DNA from: Solirubrobacterales bacterium
Lineage (GTDB): Bacteria; Actinomycetota; Thermoleophilia; Solirubrobacterales; Solirubrobacteraceae
NCBI GenBank assembly: GCA_019240305.1
Contig: JAFAYP010000305.1
Coordinates: 1 to 37,307, forward strand
Direction of reading: 5' to 3'
Length of the DNA: 37,307 nt
Part shown: positions 23,223-31,331 of the stretch, one piece after another
Layout: each line of letters opens with the position of its first letter
Position numbering within the stretch: the first letter of the stretch is position 1
The notes under the pieces: generated by a model
Told to the model about the DNA's origin: nothing
The model's database searches: none
The model's input: only the letters and a program-made list of their open reading frames with translations
Program-made: the position numbers and the translations under genes

Positions 23223-23996
23223 TCAGGAGACGGCCGTTGGCGCCTTCGCGGGGGCGAGCACGAAGTTGTAGTCGATCTTCAGGGTGCCGTTCTCGGCGCG
23301 TTCGGGGTGGACGACGAGCTCGGCCTTGACGGCGCTGGCGACGTCGGAGTCGAGGTAGTCGCTGGTGTCGATGAACAGCTGGGTGACGAGCGGTTCGAGG
23401 TTGCCGGCGGAGATGATGAGGTGGATGTGCGCTGGGCGCCAAGGGCTCCATCCGGCGGCCGCCGTCATCGCGTGCGTCGGGCCGTCGAGCGGAATCGTGT
23501 ACGGACCGGGGATGACCGTCCGGAACTCGTAGTGACCGTTCTCGTCGGCGGTCACCTGGCCGCGAAGGTTGCCGTCAGGCGGGCCTGGCATGAAGCTCGA
23601 GTAACGGCCGTCCGCGTCGGCCTGCCACACGTCAAGGTTGGCGCCGGCGAGCGGATTGCCGTCGGTGTCCAGAACGCGCCCGGTGACGAGCGTGGGATCG
23701 CCCTTCTCCTCGAGACGATGGGGAAGCTCGAACGGGGCGTGGAGGTGGGGAGCGCCCGGCAGGTGGAATGGGCCAAGGATGGTGCCTTGCGAGCCCGCGC
23801 GGTCGCTGAAGTTTTGCTCCTCGACCCAGTGCTCGATGTAGACGTCGCCGAACAGCGGCCACTCGCCGGCTTCACCGACATCAATCAACCACTGCTTGAC
23901 CCCCTGGTACTCGTCATAGGTGACGTCGTGCTCAACGATGACCTCGTGCAGTTTCTGCAGGACGTCGCTGATAAGCAGGTTGGCTCGGTCAGACAT
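23223..23996 (-). CDS. catA: Catechol 1,2-dioxygenase (intradiol ring-cleavage dioxygenase)
   Basis: The 257-residue protein has the N-terminal helical dimer domain of catechol dioxygenases and an intradiol core. All four non-haem Fe(III) ligands are visible: Tyr132 in DGRYSSF, Tyr166 in PGPYTIP, and His190 and His192 in RPAHIHLII. It is expected to cleave catechol with O2 to cis,cis-muconate in the cytoplasm. The ATG ending at 23996 has a strong AGGAGGAG ribosome site, and the upstream extension is spurious. It lies 20 bp downstream of the muconolactone isomerase gene in the leftward operon. A hydroxyquinol dioxygenase is the main alternative, but the neighbouring catB- and catC-like genes favour catechol. 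Confidence 0.92.
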   Translation of the reverse strand: MSDRANLLISDVLQKLHEVIVEHDVTYDEYQGVKQWLIDVGEAGEWPLFGDVYIEHWVEEQNFSDRAGSQGTILGPFHLPGAPHLHAPFELPHRLEEKGDPTLVTGRVLDTDGNPLAGANLDVWQADADGRYSSFMPGPPDGNLRGQVTADENGHYEFRTVIPGPYTIPLDGPTHAMTAAAGWSPWRPAHIHLIISAGNLEPLVTQLFIDTSDYLDSDVASAVKAELVVHPERAENGTLKIDYNFVLAPAKAPTAVS

Positions 23997-24016
23997 GGCT
24001 CTCCTCCTGGTGTTGA

Positions 24017-24292
24017 TCAAAGTGCGTTGGGGTGGCGCGCGAGCGGGGTGACGCGAATGTCGAGGTAGGGAAACAGCGGTAGCCCGGAGAGCAGCTCGTG
24101 CAATTCGTCGACGGAGTCGACGTCGAGGATGCTCACGTTGGCGTTTCGGCCCGCAACGCGCCACAACTGCGGCCACCGACCATCAGCCTGTGCGGCCTGA
24201 GAGTAGGCCCGCTCGCGGTCTCGGAGCTGCTGGGCCCGTTCGGGCTCCATGTCAGGAGGCAGCCGGACCTCCATCTCGGCCATGAAAAGCAT
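24017..24292 (-). CDS. catC: Muconolactone delta-isomerase
   Basis: The 91-residue protein matches muconolactone isomerase in length and pattern: MLFMAEMEVRLPPDMEPERAQQLRDRERAYSQAAQADGRWPQLWRVAGRNANVSILDVDSVDELHELLSGLPLFPYLDIRVTPL. It is a small ferredoxin-like subunit that forms a decamer and converts muconolactone to 3-oxoadipate enol-lactone. Its ATG shares one base with the stop of the cycloisomerase gene (TGATG), so translation is tightly coupled. The gene order catB-catC-catA is a known arrangement for the ortho-cleavage pathway. Confidence 0.94.
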   Translation of the reverse strand: MLFMAEMEVRLPPDMEPERAQQLRDRERAYSQAAQADGRWPQLWRVAGRNANVSILDVDSVDELHELLSGLPLFPYLDIRVTPLARHPNAL

Positions 24293-25431
24293 CAGCCGTC
24301 ACTGCGGTAGCGGCTGAGCGCACCGGGATCGACAAGCACACCGAGCCCCGGCTGATCAGGCACGGTGACGCGCCCGTCGACGATCTCCGGCGGTGTGACG
24401 AGGTCGCCCGCGAGGTCGAGGAAGTTGGCGGCCTCGATCGGGGTCGTGGCCAGCTCGGCGTCGCTTGCGGCAAAGGCGATCGAGGCCCACGCGCCGAGCG
24501 CACCCTCGTACTGGCTGCCGATAATCGCGCGGGTGGCGGTCGCGCGGCAATATGCGAGGATCGCCGCGGATTCGACGAATGCCGTGCGCGCGATCTTGAT
24601 GCTCACCTGGCTGACAGGGCCCGCGACCTCGCGAGCGACGTCGGTGAGGCTGAGACAGCTCTCGTCGCCGCCGATCGGTATCGGCGAGGCCTCGCTCAGC
24701 TGCTGGCGGCCTGCAGCGTCGGCAAGATCAAGCGGTTCCTCGATTGCCTGCACGCCCAGTTCGAGCAGTGCCGGCTGAGCCTCACGGGCCTGCGCGAGGG
24801 TCCAGCCGCGATTGGCGTCGACGTAGAGCGTCGCATCCCGCACGGCCTCGCGGACCGCGCGGACGCTCGCCACGTCAAGCGCGACGTCGCGGCCCACCTT
24901 GACCTTGAAGGTGGTGATGCCGAGCCGCTCGTGTAGAGCGACCGCATCTTGGGCCATCTCCTCTGGAGTGCCGAAGCTGATCATGCACGCGACCGGCAGC
25001 GAGTCGCTTGCGCCACCGAGCATCCGGCCACAGGAAACACCGACCAACTGGCCGGCGAGATCGGCCAGCGCGACCTCAACCGCGGCACGGGCGCAGCGGT
25101 TGCCAGACAGACCGGCACAGACCGCCCGCGCGCGCTCATGCGCGACTGGATCGACGCCCTCCAACCGCGGCGCGAACCAGTCGCGCACCGCACGGAGGAT
25201 CGACCCCTGCGTCTCTCCATAGGTGTAGGGGCGCGGCTGGGCCTCCGCGCAGCCGACCAGCCCGGCGTCACTGTAGACGCGGACCAGGACGTTGTCGGCA
25301 ATGGTGATCGTGCCCGACGCGAACCCGACCGAGCGACGCAGCGGCAAGGCGACCGGGATCGCCTCGACGGCGACCACCCGAGCGTCGGTTGACGCGATTG
25401 TCGTGGAAAGCACGTCACCCTGGATGCTCAT
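24292..25431 (-). CDS. catB: Muconate cycloisomerase (enolase superfamily)
   Basis: The 379-residue protein has the capping domain and TIM barrel of the muconate-lactonising subgroup. The catalytic KxK motif is at Lys176 and Lys178 (TFKVKVG). Metal ligands are Asp205 (VDANRGW), Glu231 (IEEPL) and Asp256 (GGDES), and Lys279 (SIKIART) is the opposite acid/base. It should turn cis,cis-muconate into muconolactone. The ATG ending at 25431 lies four bases after the flavin reductase stop; a longer frame to 25476 is not supported. The downstream catC starts on its stop. Other enolase-superfamily reactions share these residues, so the assignment also relies on catA and catC beside it. Confidence 0.92.
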   Translation of the reverse strand: MSIQGDVLSTTIASTDARVVAVEAIPVALPLRRSVGFASGTITIADNVLVRVYSDAGLVGCAEAQPRPYTYGETQGSILRAVRDWFAPRLEGVDPVAHERARAVCAGLSGNRCARAAVEVALADLAGQLVGVSCGRMLGGASDSLPVACMISFGTPEEMAQDAVALHERLGITTFKVKVGRDVALDVASVRAVREAVRDATLYVDANRGWTLAQAREAQPALLELGVQAIEEPLDLADAAGRQQLSEASPIPIGGDESCLSLTDVAREVAGPVSQVSIKIARTAFVESAAILAYCRATATRAIIGSQYEGALGAWASIAFAASDAELATTPIEAANFLDLAGDLVTPPEIVDGRVTVPDQPGLGVLVDPGALSRYRSDG

Positions 25432-25435
25432 GGCG

Positions 25436-25933
25436 TCACCATCCCCAGCTCGTGAACACGGGCTCGTTGGCCACACGAGCGAACTGGCCGGAGTGAAATA
25501 GCAGCGGCTGGCCTACCCGGGCGGAGAAGCCGCGAACCTGACCGACGTAGAGGGTGTGGTCGCCGGCCTCGTGCTCGGCGTAGCAGTCGCAGACGAAGTG
25601 CGCGATCGCGCCGTCAACGACAGGCGTATCGTCCGTCCAGACGAACGGGTCTGGCTGTTCAGGATCGGGACGGCCGGCGAAATGCATCGCCAGCCGCTCC
25701 TGCTCGGTGGCCAGCACCGACACCCCGTAGCGGCGGGTGTCGGGCAGCATCTGGTGCATCCGCGCGCGGTTGTCCACCGAAACGAGGATCAGCGGTGGCT
25801 GCAGCGACACCGCCGTGAAGGCGTTCGCCGTCATCGCGTGAACCGCGCCTTTCGCAGCGGTCGAGACGACCGTGACTCCAGTCGCGAATCGACCGAGGGT
25901 GTCGCGCAAGGCGCGCGGGTCGAGATCGTTCAT
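25436..25933 (-). CDS. Flavin reductase component of the phenol monooxygenase (HpaC-type)
   Basis: The 165-residue protein belongs to the flavin reductase-like split-barrel family. The opening LRDTLGRFATGVTVVSTAAKGAVHAMTANAFTAVSLQPPLILVSVDN, followed by the SVLATEQERLAMHFAGR segment and the ending LLFHSGQFARV, are typical. It uses NAD(P)H to make free FADH2 or FMNH2, which diffuses to the HpaB-type oxygenase encoded two genes upstream. Its ATG overlaps the stop of the FAD synthetase-like gene (ATGA), so oxygenase, FAD maker and reductase form a coupled block. A flavin preference cannot be read from the sequence, although the neighbour suggests FAD. Confidence 0.92.
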   Translation of the reverse strand: MNDLDPRALRDTLGRFATGVTVVSTAAKGAVHAMTANAFTAVSLQPPLILVSVDNRARMHQMLPDTRRYGVSVLATEQERLAMHFAGRPDPEQPDPFVWTDDTPVVDGAIAHFVCDCYAEHEAGDHTLYVGQVRGFSARVGQPLLFHSGQFARVANEPVFTSWGW

Positions 25934-26472
25934 GTCGCCTCCGCCATCTCGTGGCCGAGCACGGGAGCCCAGCCGTGTATCGCGAGCGGGGCGGGGACCC
26001 CAGCGGCCACGGCACGACGAATCGTGCTGGAGCTGATCTTGGCCGTGAGTCCCGGACGCCCCAGCACCGGCACCGCACAGACCTCGACCCCCAGAGCCCG
26101 CAGCGCCGTGAGGTCACCCGCACCGCCGCGTCCGCAGCGGAACTCCGAACCCACACACAACACGGTCATCCGATGGCGCTCGCGCAGGCCAGCGACGAAC
26201 TGCGCGGCAGACTGGCGCATCAGCTCTGCGGTGAAGCTGAGGATCTCGACGTGATCAGCGCCGGCCGCTCGTAGCCGCGCGACCCGCTCCGCGACCGAGC
26301 AGAGGTCGGGCAGCGGACGTCGCGCGCGACCGAGCGCGACGTCCGGTCGCGGCGAGAAGGTCACCGCGACCAGCGACTTGCCGCGCCCGTCGGCCTGCCG
26401 CCGGGCATCGGCGAGCAGCGCTCGATGCCCGGCATGGACCCCGTCAAACGTGCCGACAGTGACGACAGTCAT
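25930..26472 (-). CDS. Stand-alone FAD synthetase (RibF N-terminal domain only)
   Basis: The 180-residue protein is the adenylyltransferase half of bifunctional RibF. It has the nucleotide-binding GTFDGVHAGH at residues 7-16, VAVTFSPRP at 36-43, the flavin-binding VGSEFRCGRGGAGDLTAL at 108-124, and ISSSTIRRAV at 146-155. It ends after GHEMAEAT, where full RibF proteins would begin the riboflavin kinase domain, so that domain is absent. The expected reaction is FMN plus ATP to FAD. The start is the ATG ending at 26472, four bases after the oxygenase stop, and its own stop overlaps the reductase start. The position between the two components of an FADH2-dependent monooxygenase argues for local FAD supply. 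The housekeeping RibF should be elsewhere. Confidence 0.88.
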   Translation of the reverse strand: MTVVTVGTFDGVHAGHRALLADARRQADGRGKSLVAVTFSPRPDVALGRARRPLPDLCSVAERVARLRAAGADHVEILSFTAELMRQSAAQFVAGLRERHRMTVLCVGSEFRCGRGGAGDLTALRALGVEVCAVPVLGRPGLTAKISSSTIRRAVAAGVPAPLAIHGWAPVLGHEMAEAT

Positions 26473-26476
26473 CGCC

Positions 26477-28048
26477 TCAGCGCCGGCCGGTGCCCATGAA
26501 TCGGTTGACGTCGGTTGGGTTGATGAGGTCCGGTGCGGTCCATCCGTCAAGGTCGTACTCGGCCAAGCACCGGTCAGCGAAGCCCTTGTACTCGTCAACC
26601 TTGCCGCTGGCGGTGGCGCTGAGCAGCACCTCCAGGCGGATGTTCTCGTGGTTGCCGGCGTAGTTGCGCTCATACAGCTCATGGCGCCCACCGAACTCCG
26701 AGCCCATCGCGTCCCAGAGGAGCTTCATCAGCTTGACCCGCTCGACGGCGTCATAGCCGTTGGAGCCGCGCACGTACTTGTCCAGCGTCGGGCGGATCTC
26801 GGACTTGAAGTCGACCGCGTGGGAATTGAGATAGATGAGCGCTGAGCCGAGATCCTGCTCGATGATCTCCTTGACCCGCGGGTACGCGGTGGTCGCGAAC
26901 ACGCGATAGGCCAGCCCGGTCTCCTCATTGGGCAGCACCGCGTCGCCGATCCAGGGGTCGGGGTTGCGCGCCATGGCGTCGGAGAACGCCCAGAACATGT
27001 TGCGGTAGGCGAGCAGCTCGCCGACCCGCGCCTGCACGCCACGGAAGTCCTTCGCGCCCGTGGCCTCCACGCCCTTGAGCATCAGCCCGGCGATGAAGTC
27101 CAGCTTGACCGCGAAGCGCACGCACCCGTGGAAGGTGAAGCGCGGGACAAATCCCGAAGCCGGGAAGAAGGTGTTGATCTTGTCGACGTCGCCGTAGACG
27201 AACACGTTCTCCCAGGGGACGAGCACCTCCTCGAACACGAGGATCGAGTCGTTCTCATCGAGTCGGCTGGAAAGCGGGTAGTCGAACGGACTGCCCATCA
27301 CCTCCGCCGCATACGCGTAGGACGGCCGGCAGATCAGCTTCACCCCCGCCGCGTCCATCGGCACCGCGAAGATCACCGCAAAGTCTTTGGTCTTGATCGG
27401 CGCGGCGCCGTAGTGGGCGATGAAGTTGAAATGCGTCAGCGCAGATCCGGTGGCCACCACCTTCGCCCCGGACACCACCAGCCCCTCATCGGTCTCGCGG
27501 TCAACGTGGATGTAGACGTCGCGGACTTGATCGACGCCCTTGTCGCGGTCCACCGGTGGATTGACGATCGCGTGGTTGAAATAAAGACAGCGCTCCTGCG
27601 CGTCTCGATACCAGCGCTTGGCGTTGTCCTGATAGGGCTCATAGAACCCCGAATTAGCGCCGAGGGTCCCCAGAAACGCCGCCTTGTAATCGGGGGAACG
27701 GCCCATCCAGCCATAGCTGGTCCGCGCCCACTCGGCGATCGCGTCCCGGTCGGCCACGCAGTCCTCGACCGCATGCGGAGTACGAAAGAACGGGTGAGTG
27801 AACGTCCCCGATCCCGTATCGGTCGGCGTGGTCAGCACATCCCGGTACGCCGGGTCGTGCAGCTGGTCGTACATGCGAGCGATCATCCGCGCCGCGTTTC
27901 GGAACGCCGGATGCGTGGTGACGTCGTCCACCCGCTCGCCGTAGGCCCAGATCTCGCGACGATCGCGAACCGACTCCAGATATTCCTCGCCGGTAAGCGG
28001 ACCGACGGTCGAAGAAGTCGACGATTGAGGGCCAGTCTCGGTCGCCAT
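26477..28048 (-). CDS. HpaB-family FADH2-dependent phenol/4-hydroxyphenylacetate monooxygenase, oxygenase component
   Basis: The 523-residue protein has the full HpaB family layout and length. The N-terminal acyl-CoA-dehydrogenase-like helical part begins [23 protein letters not shown]. The centre has the conserved [15 protein letters not shown] and [23 protein letters not shown], and the C-terminal HpaB domain contains [19 protein letters not shown]. It hydroxylates a phenolic ring in ortho position with reduced FAD and O2. The neighbouring catA, catB and catC genes suggest phenol to catechol, although chlorophenols or 4-hydroxyphenylacetate cannot be excluded. The ATG ending at 28048 has an AGGAG ribosome site. 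It is the first gene of the leftward operon, and a longer upstream frame reads through the promoter and is rejected. Confidence 0.93.
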   Translation of the reverse strand: MATETGPQSSTSSTVGPLTGEEYLESVRDRREIWAYGERVDDVTTHPAFRNAARMIARMYDQLHDPAYRDVLTTPTDTGSGTFTHPFFRTPHAVEDCVADRDAIAEWARTSYGWMGRSPDYKAAFLGTLGANSGFYEPYQDNAKRWYRDAQERCLYFNHAIVNPPVDRDKGVDQVRDVYIHVDRETDEGLVVSGAKVVATGSALTHFNFIAHYGAAPIKTKDFAVIFAVPMDAAGVKLICRPSYAYAAEVMGSPFDYPLSSRLDENDSILVFEEVLVPWENVFVYGDVDKINTFFPASGFVPRFTFHGCVRFAVKLDFIAGLMLKGVEATGAKDFRGVQARVGELLAYRNMFWAFSDAMARNPDPWIGDAVLPNEETGLAYRVFATTAYPRVKEIIEQDLGSALIYLNSHAVDFKSEIRPTLDKYVRGSNGYDAVERVKLMKLLWDAMGSEFGGRHELYERNYAGNHENIRLEVLLSATASGKVDEYKGFADRCLAEYDLDGWTAPDLINPTDVNRFMGTGRR

Positions 28049-28101
28049 GTCTCTCACTCCTAGTCGTGGACGGCTGACAAGCCAGGAAACTATCTCGTTC
28101 G

Positions 28102-28153
28102 CGACTTCAGTGGGACTGATCTCGACTTGACTAAGTCGTGAGACAGCATAATC
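28102..28153. promoter_or_regulatory. LysR-type binding sites between the phenol operon and its regulator
   Basis: CGACTT occurs at 28102-28107 and again at 28123-28128, 21 bp apart (two helical turns). The second copy forms the dyad CGACTTGACTAAGTCG at 28123-28138. This fits a LysR recognition site plus a weaker activation site towards the operon promoter. CATAAT at 28147-28152 lies on the regulator side, so binding at the dyad would also repress the regulator gene. Confidence 0.6.
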
Positions 28154-28162
28154 TGTTGCCTT

Positions 28163-29110
28163 GTGGAGTTGCGCCACCTCAGGGCCTTCATCGCCGTCGC
28201 CGAAGAACTGCACTTCGGCCGCGCCGCCGCACGGCTGCAGATCTCCCAGTCCCCGTTGTCTCAGTCGATCCGCTCGCTGGAGGCCGAGCTCGGTGTCGGG
28301 CTGCTCGAACGCACCACCCGCCGCGTCACGCTCCTGCCCGCCGGCGAGGCGTTCCTCCCACGGGCGCGGGAAGCATTGGCCGCCGCCACCCAAGCCGTCG
28401 AAGACGCCCGCGCTACGGCCGCCGGCGAACTCGGGCACCTCGACGTCGGATTCACCGGCTCGATGACCTACCTACTGCTGCCCCTGCTGGCCAAGGCCCT
28501 GCGCGCCCGGCTGCCGCGCCTCCGGCTGCAGCTGCACGGCGAGATGCTCACCCCCGATCAAGTCGAAGGCCTTCTCAGCGGCCGCCTCGACCTCGGCCTC
28601 CTGCGCCCACCCCTCAACCATCCCGGTCTCCAACTCGAACCGATCGGCTCCGAGCCGCTCGTCGCCGTCTTGCCGGCTAACCATCCCCTCGCGCGCCAAG
28701 ACCGAATACCAGTCAGCCGCCTCAAGGACGAACCCTTCATCACCTACCCCTCACATTTCCGATCGGTCGTTCACGACGCCGTCGCCGCGACCTGCGCAGA
28801 GCACGGCTTCTCCCCAACCGTGGCGACCGAGGTGGGAGAAACCTCCACCCTCGTGAGCTTCGTCGCCGCCGACGCCGGAGTCGCGCTCGTACCCGCCTCC
28901 GCACAACTGATGCGGATCGGCGGAGCCGTCTACCGCCAACTCCTCGGCGCCACCCACAGCGTGCAGATCGCCATCGCCTGGCGACGCAGCGACGAACGAC
29001 GGCTGCTGACAAACGTCCGGCACATCATCACCGATGAACTCACAACACTCCGCGGCGGAAAATCCCACTACACCACACCCGAACTCGACCTTCGCCAGAT
29101 CATCTTCTAG
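28163..29110 (+). CDS. LysR-family regulator of the aromatic operon (CatR/BenM-like)
   Basis: The 315-residue protein begins at a GTG with [65 protein letters not shown], the winged-helix of the CatR/CbnR/BenM branch. That branch is marked by HFGRAA and the ISQxxLSxxI helix. The effector domain follows ([57 protein letters not shown]). Relatives activate catechol and benzoate operons on binding muconate. It is divergent from the monooxygenase operon with dyad repeats between, the standard layout. The ligand (muconate or the phenol itself) is inferred. No ribosome site is evident before the GTG. Confidence 0.92.
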   Translation: MELRHLRAFIAVAEELHFGRAAARLQISQSPLSQSIRSLEAELGVGLLERTTRRVTLLPAGEAFLPRAREALAAATQAVEDARATAAGELGHLDVGFTGSMTYLLLPLLAKALRARLPRLRLQLHGEMLTPDQVEGLLSGRLDLGLLRPPLNHPGLQLEPIGSEPLVAVLPANHPLARQDRIPVSRLKDEPFITYPSHFRSVVHDAVAATCAEHGFSPTVATEVGETSTLVSFVAADAGVALVPASAQLMRIGGAVYRQLLGATHSVQIAIAWRRSDERRLLTNVRHIITDELTTLRGGKSHYTTPELDLRQIIF

Positions 29111-29337
29111 CGGTGACGTGGAAGCTGTAGACCGGAGGGTCGGGTCACAGATCCGCTGCTCGATCGCTGACATCAACCGATCGGCGGAATCTCCTCATAA
29201 CAAGAGGCGATGTCCGTCTCGAGTCGCCCGCGACCAAACCACGCACCGACCCAGTCGCCGGGTTCGTCGGCCCGATACCAGATCCGAGGCGACGATCCCC
29301 GCCGCCGCGCCCAAAGCACTTGCCATCGGCTCCTCCC

Positions 29338-29841
29338 TCACTGCGGTGAGGTCGGGTCGGGAAGCTCGCCCGCAGCGCGCAGCGCCTCGCGGCGGGCTTC
29401 CCATTCCTGCTTCAGGATCGGCATCCGCTCAACCAGGAAGTCCGCGAACGCAGCCCACTCCAACACCACCGCTCGCCGCTGCGGTGCGGCATCGGCGAGA
29501 ACGCGCAGGCCCTCTCGGGCGAGCTCGGCCTGCTCCTCGTACTCGGAGACATCGAAGCCCATTGCGTGAGACGAGGACATGGTGATACGCACCCGGTCCA
29601 TCCGCTCCCCCGCGGCCCGAGAACGCTCCACCAGGGTGAGGTTCTCCAGGTAACTGACCGCGTTCGCGATCGCGCTCCGGCTCGCGAGCAGCGACTCCGC
29701 CAGCTCGCCGATGCTCTGCTCGCGCGGGTCGCACACCGCGAGATAGCCGATCAGGCGGCCAACCATTGGTGGCATGCCGTACCGGCGGGCGAAGAGTCGC
29801 CCCGCGTGGTCCGCAAACGTGATCTCGCCATCGGACGGCAC
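29338..29841 (-). CDS. MarR/GbsR-type winged-helix regulator
   Basis: The 167-residue protein starts at a GTG. It reads ITFADHAGRLFARRYGMPPMVGRLIGYLAVCDPREQSIGELAESLLASRSAIANAVSYLENLTLVERSRAAGERMDRVRIT, the helix-turn-helix and wing of the GbsR/MarR group, followed by a long helical C-terminus. Such proteins are repressors of neighbouring transport or detoxification genes. A 20-bp dyad lies about 30 bp upstream of the start. No divergent gene begins directly to the right (the next gene is convergent with it only after 260 bp), so it may chiefly regulate itself. Target unknown. Confidence 0.87.
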   Translation of the reverse strand: MPSDGEITFADHAGRLFARRYGMPPMVGRLIGYLAVCDPREQSIGELAESLLASRSAIANAVSYLENLTLVERSRAAGERMDRVRITMSSSHAMGFDVSEYEEQAELAREGLRVLADAAPQRRAVVLEWAAFADFLVERMPILKQEWEARREALRAAGELPDPTSPQ

Positions 29842-29868
29842 GACGACGACTATACACGTCTGACTGTA

Positions 29869-29888
29869 ATAACACGAATTTGTGTTAT
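29869..29888. promoter_or_regulatory. Operator-like dyad upstream of the MarR/GbsR gene
   Basis: ATAACAC at 29869-29875 and GTGTTAT at 29882-29888 form a perfect 7-bp inverted repeat with a 6-bp spacer, AT-rich against the GC-rich background. It lies 28 bp upstream of the GTG at 29841, where promoter elements are expected. It is probably the autoregulatory site. Confidence 0.6.
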
Positions 29889-30104
29889 CACACTATCTCT
29901 CGATGCTTCGCCGCCGCGGCCTCCTCAAGGGCCGCAGCGCAACTCCCGTCCACCGAACCTGCTCTCACCTCAAGACTGGTCGAGCCGCGCGCCGGTCAGG
30001 AGTCTCGCTTCGCGAGGTGGCTCTACGACGCGTGCAGGCGTCGCGCGCGTGCGGGTGATCGGGTGCCGGGGTGTGAGCGCCAGAGCGGCTGTGGTGCCGC
30101 GCTA

Positions 30105-30668
30105 TCAGCTGACGTTGCGCTCGTGAGAGACCTCGCCGGTGAGCGCGGTGAGGATCTCGCGCAGGCGGCGTCGGGTTGCGCGGCGCGTGAGACGTCCGTC
30201 TGCGCTGAACGCTTGCTCGACTTCGGGCACGGCGAGCTCGGCGTCCAGCACGCGTGCGCCGGCAAGACCGAGAGACTTGCGCAGTTCGGCCTGCGCCCAA
30301 GTGGCGCCGAACATGCCGGTGCTCGCGCCGATGGCCGCCACCGGTTTACCGGCGAGAGCCGAGGTGGCCGGCGTGGGGCGAGACGCCCAGTCGACTGCGT
30401 TCTTCAGCACGCCAGGCGTCGACCCGTTGTATTCCGGGGTGACGAAGAGGACGGCGTCTGCCTCACGGATCGCCTCGAGGAAAGTGTCAGCGCCGGGGAG
30501 ACCGCCCCCGCTCGACCGCTCATCGGTTTCGTCGAATGGCTCGACTGCTTTGAGCTTGTCGAAGACGACCAGTTCGACATCGGGCGGCAGCTCATCGGCT
30601 GCCGCCCGGAGCAGGCGTCGGTTGTGGGAGTCGGCGCGCAGCGAGCCAACGACGCCGAGGAGCCGCAC
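30105..30668 (-). CDS. NAD(P)H-dependent FMN reductase (flavodoxin-like)
   Basis: The 187-residue protein has the NADPH-dependent FMN reductase fold. VVGSLRADSHNRRLLRAAADELPP is the FMN phosphate loop, ADAVLFVTPEYNGSTPGVLKNAVDWASR the signature PEYNxSxPGxLKNAxDW segment, and KPVAAIGASTGMFGATWAQAELRKSL the following strand and helix. Members reduce FMN, quinones, azo dyes or chromate in the cytoplasm. The GTG start lies four bases after the YceI stop, so the two genes form an operon controlled from the region at 31228-31331. The role is probably redox detoxification. Confidence 0.92.
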   Translation of the reverse strand: MRLLGVVGSLRADSHNRRLLRAAADELPPDVELVVFDKLKAVEPFDETDERSSGGGLPGADTFLEAIREADAVLFVTPEYNGSTPGVLKNAVDWASRPTPATSALAGKPVAAIGASTGMFGATWAQAELRKSLGLAGARVLDAELAVPEVEQAFSADGRLTRRATRRRLREILTALTGEVSHERNVS

Positions 30669-30672
30669 TAGA

Positions 30673-31227
30673 TCAATCCTCGTCGTCGGCGATCGCCAGC
30701 TCGAGCGTGACGGCGATCGTCACCTCCTGACCGAGAACTACTCCGCCCTGGGGAAGCGGCGCGTTCCACTGCAGGCCGACGGCATCGCGATCGACGGTCG
30801 TCTGGAGATCGAGCCCGATCTTCTCGACTTCGCCGAGGGTCACGAACGGTCCGGCGAGCCGCCCGGTTGACGTGATCGGGGTGCTCTGTCCCTTGAGCGT
30901 GAGCGTACCCTCGCTCCTCAACTCACCGTTGTCGACCGTGAGGGATGAGGACTCGACCGTGATCTCCGGGTAACGCTCGGCGTCGAAGAAGTCCGGTGAA
31001 AGCAGATGGCCGCGGAGCCGCTCGTCTTTGATGGAGAGCGATGCGACCTTGACGGTGCCGGTAAGGCGGCCGTTCTCGAGGGTCGCGTCGAAGTCGGTGA
31101 ACTCGCCGCGAAACGTTCCCACCATCATGTGGCGGACGGAGAAGTTCGCTACGGAGTGGACGGGATCGACCTTCCAAGTGCCGCTGGGGACCTCGGTGGC
31201 ACCGGGCGCCTCAGTGTCTGTAGCCAT
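30673..31227 (-). CDS. YceI-family lipocalin-like protein
   Basis: The 184-residue protein carries the YceI beta-barrel pattern from GTWKVDPVHSVANFSVRHMMVGTFRGEFTDFDATL through FDAERYPEITVESSSL to LKGQSTPITSTGRLAG and the closing GGVVLGQEVTIAVTLELAI. YceI proteins bind amphiphilic molecules such as isoprenoid quinones. No signal peptide is visible, as usual for actinobacterial members, so it is probably cytoplasmic. The ATG has an AGGAGG ribosome site. It is the first gene of a two-gene operon with the FMN reductase and is divergent from a TetR repressor, with strong dyads between. Confidence 0.93.
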   Translation of the reverse strand: MATDTEAPGATEVPSGTWKVDPVHSVANFSVRHMMVGTFRGEFTDFDATLENGRLTGTVKVASLSIKDERLRGHLLSPDFFDAERYPEITVESSSLTVDNGELRSEGTLTLKGQSTPITSTGRLAGPFVTLGEVEKIGLDLQTTVDRDAVGLQWNAPLPQGGVVLGQEVTIAVTLELAIADDED

Positions 31228-31252
31228 GCTGGCCTCCTTCGGGGAGAGATCT

Positions 31253-31317
31253 CGGACCGTAGTCCGCTTGTGTTGAGCCTAACACAAACGGACCGTAGTC
31301 CCGTTGCAGGATAGAAT
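31253..31317. promoter_or_regulatory. Nested operators between YceI operon and TetR gene
   Basis: A 13-bp element, CGGACCGTAGTCC, occurs twice in direct orientation at 31253-31265 and 31289-31301, each containing a GGAC/GTCC dyad. Between them lies a third dyad, TTGTGTTGAGCCTAACACAA (31268-31287), with 7-bp arms. TAGAAT at 31312-31317 may be the -10 of the rightward TetR promoter. The flanking GGAC/GTCC dyads resemble known TetR boxes, and the central dyad may bind a different factor. Confidence 0.7.
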
Positions 31318-31331
31318 CCGCTCATCACCGG

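Noticed and set aside
23997-24176. Longer start for the catechol dioxygenase
   Set aside because: It is antisense-like reading over the catC gene region in another frame. The ATG at 23996 has a strong ribosome site.
27128-28063. 311-residue plus-strand frame opposite the HpaB-type gene
   Set aside because: It is an antisense shadow rich in Arg, Val and His, with no family pattern.
28049-28438. Extension of the HpaB-type gene to 28438
   Set aside because: It reads through the LysR promoter and backwards through the LysR gene. The ATG at 28048 has a good ribosome site and matches the family start.
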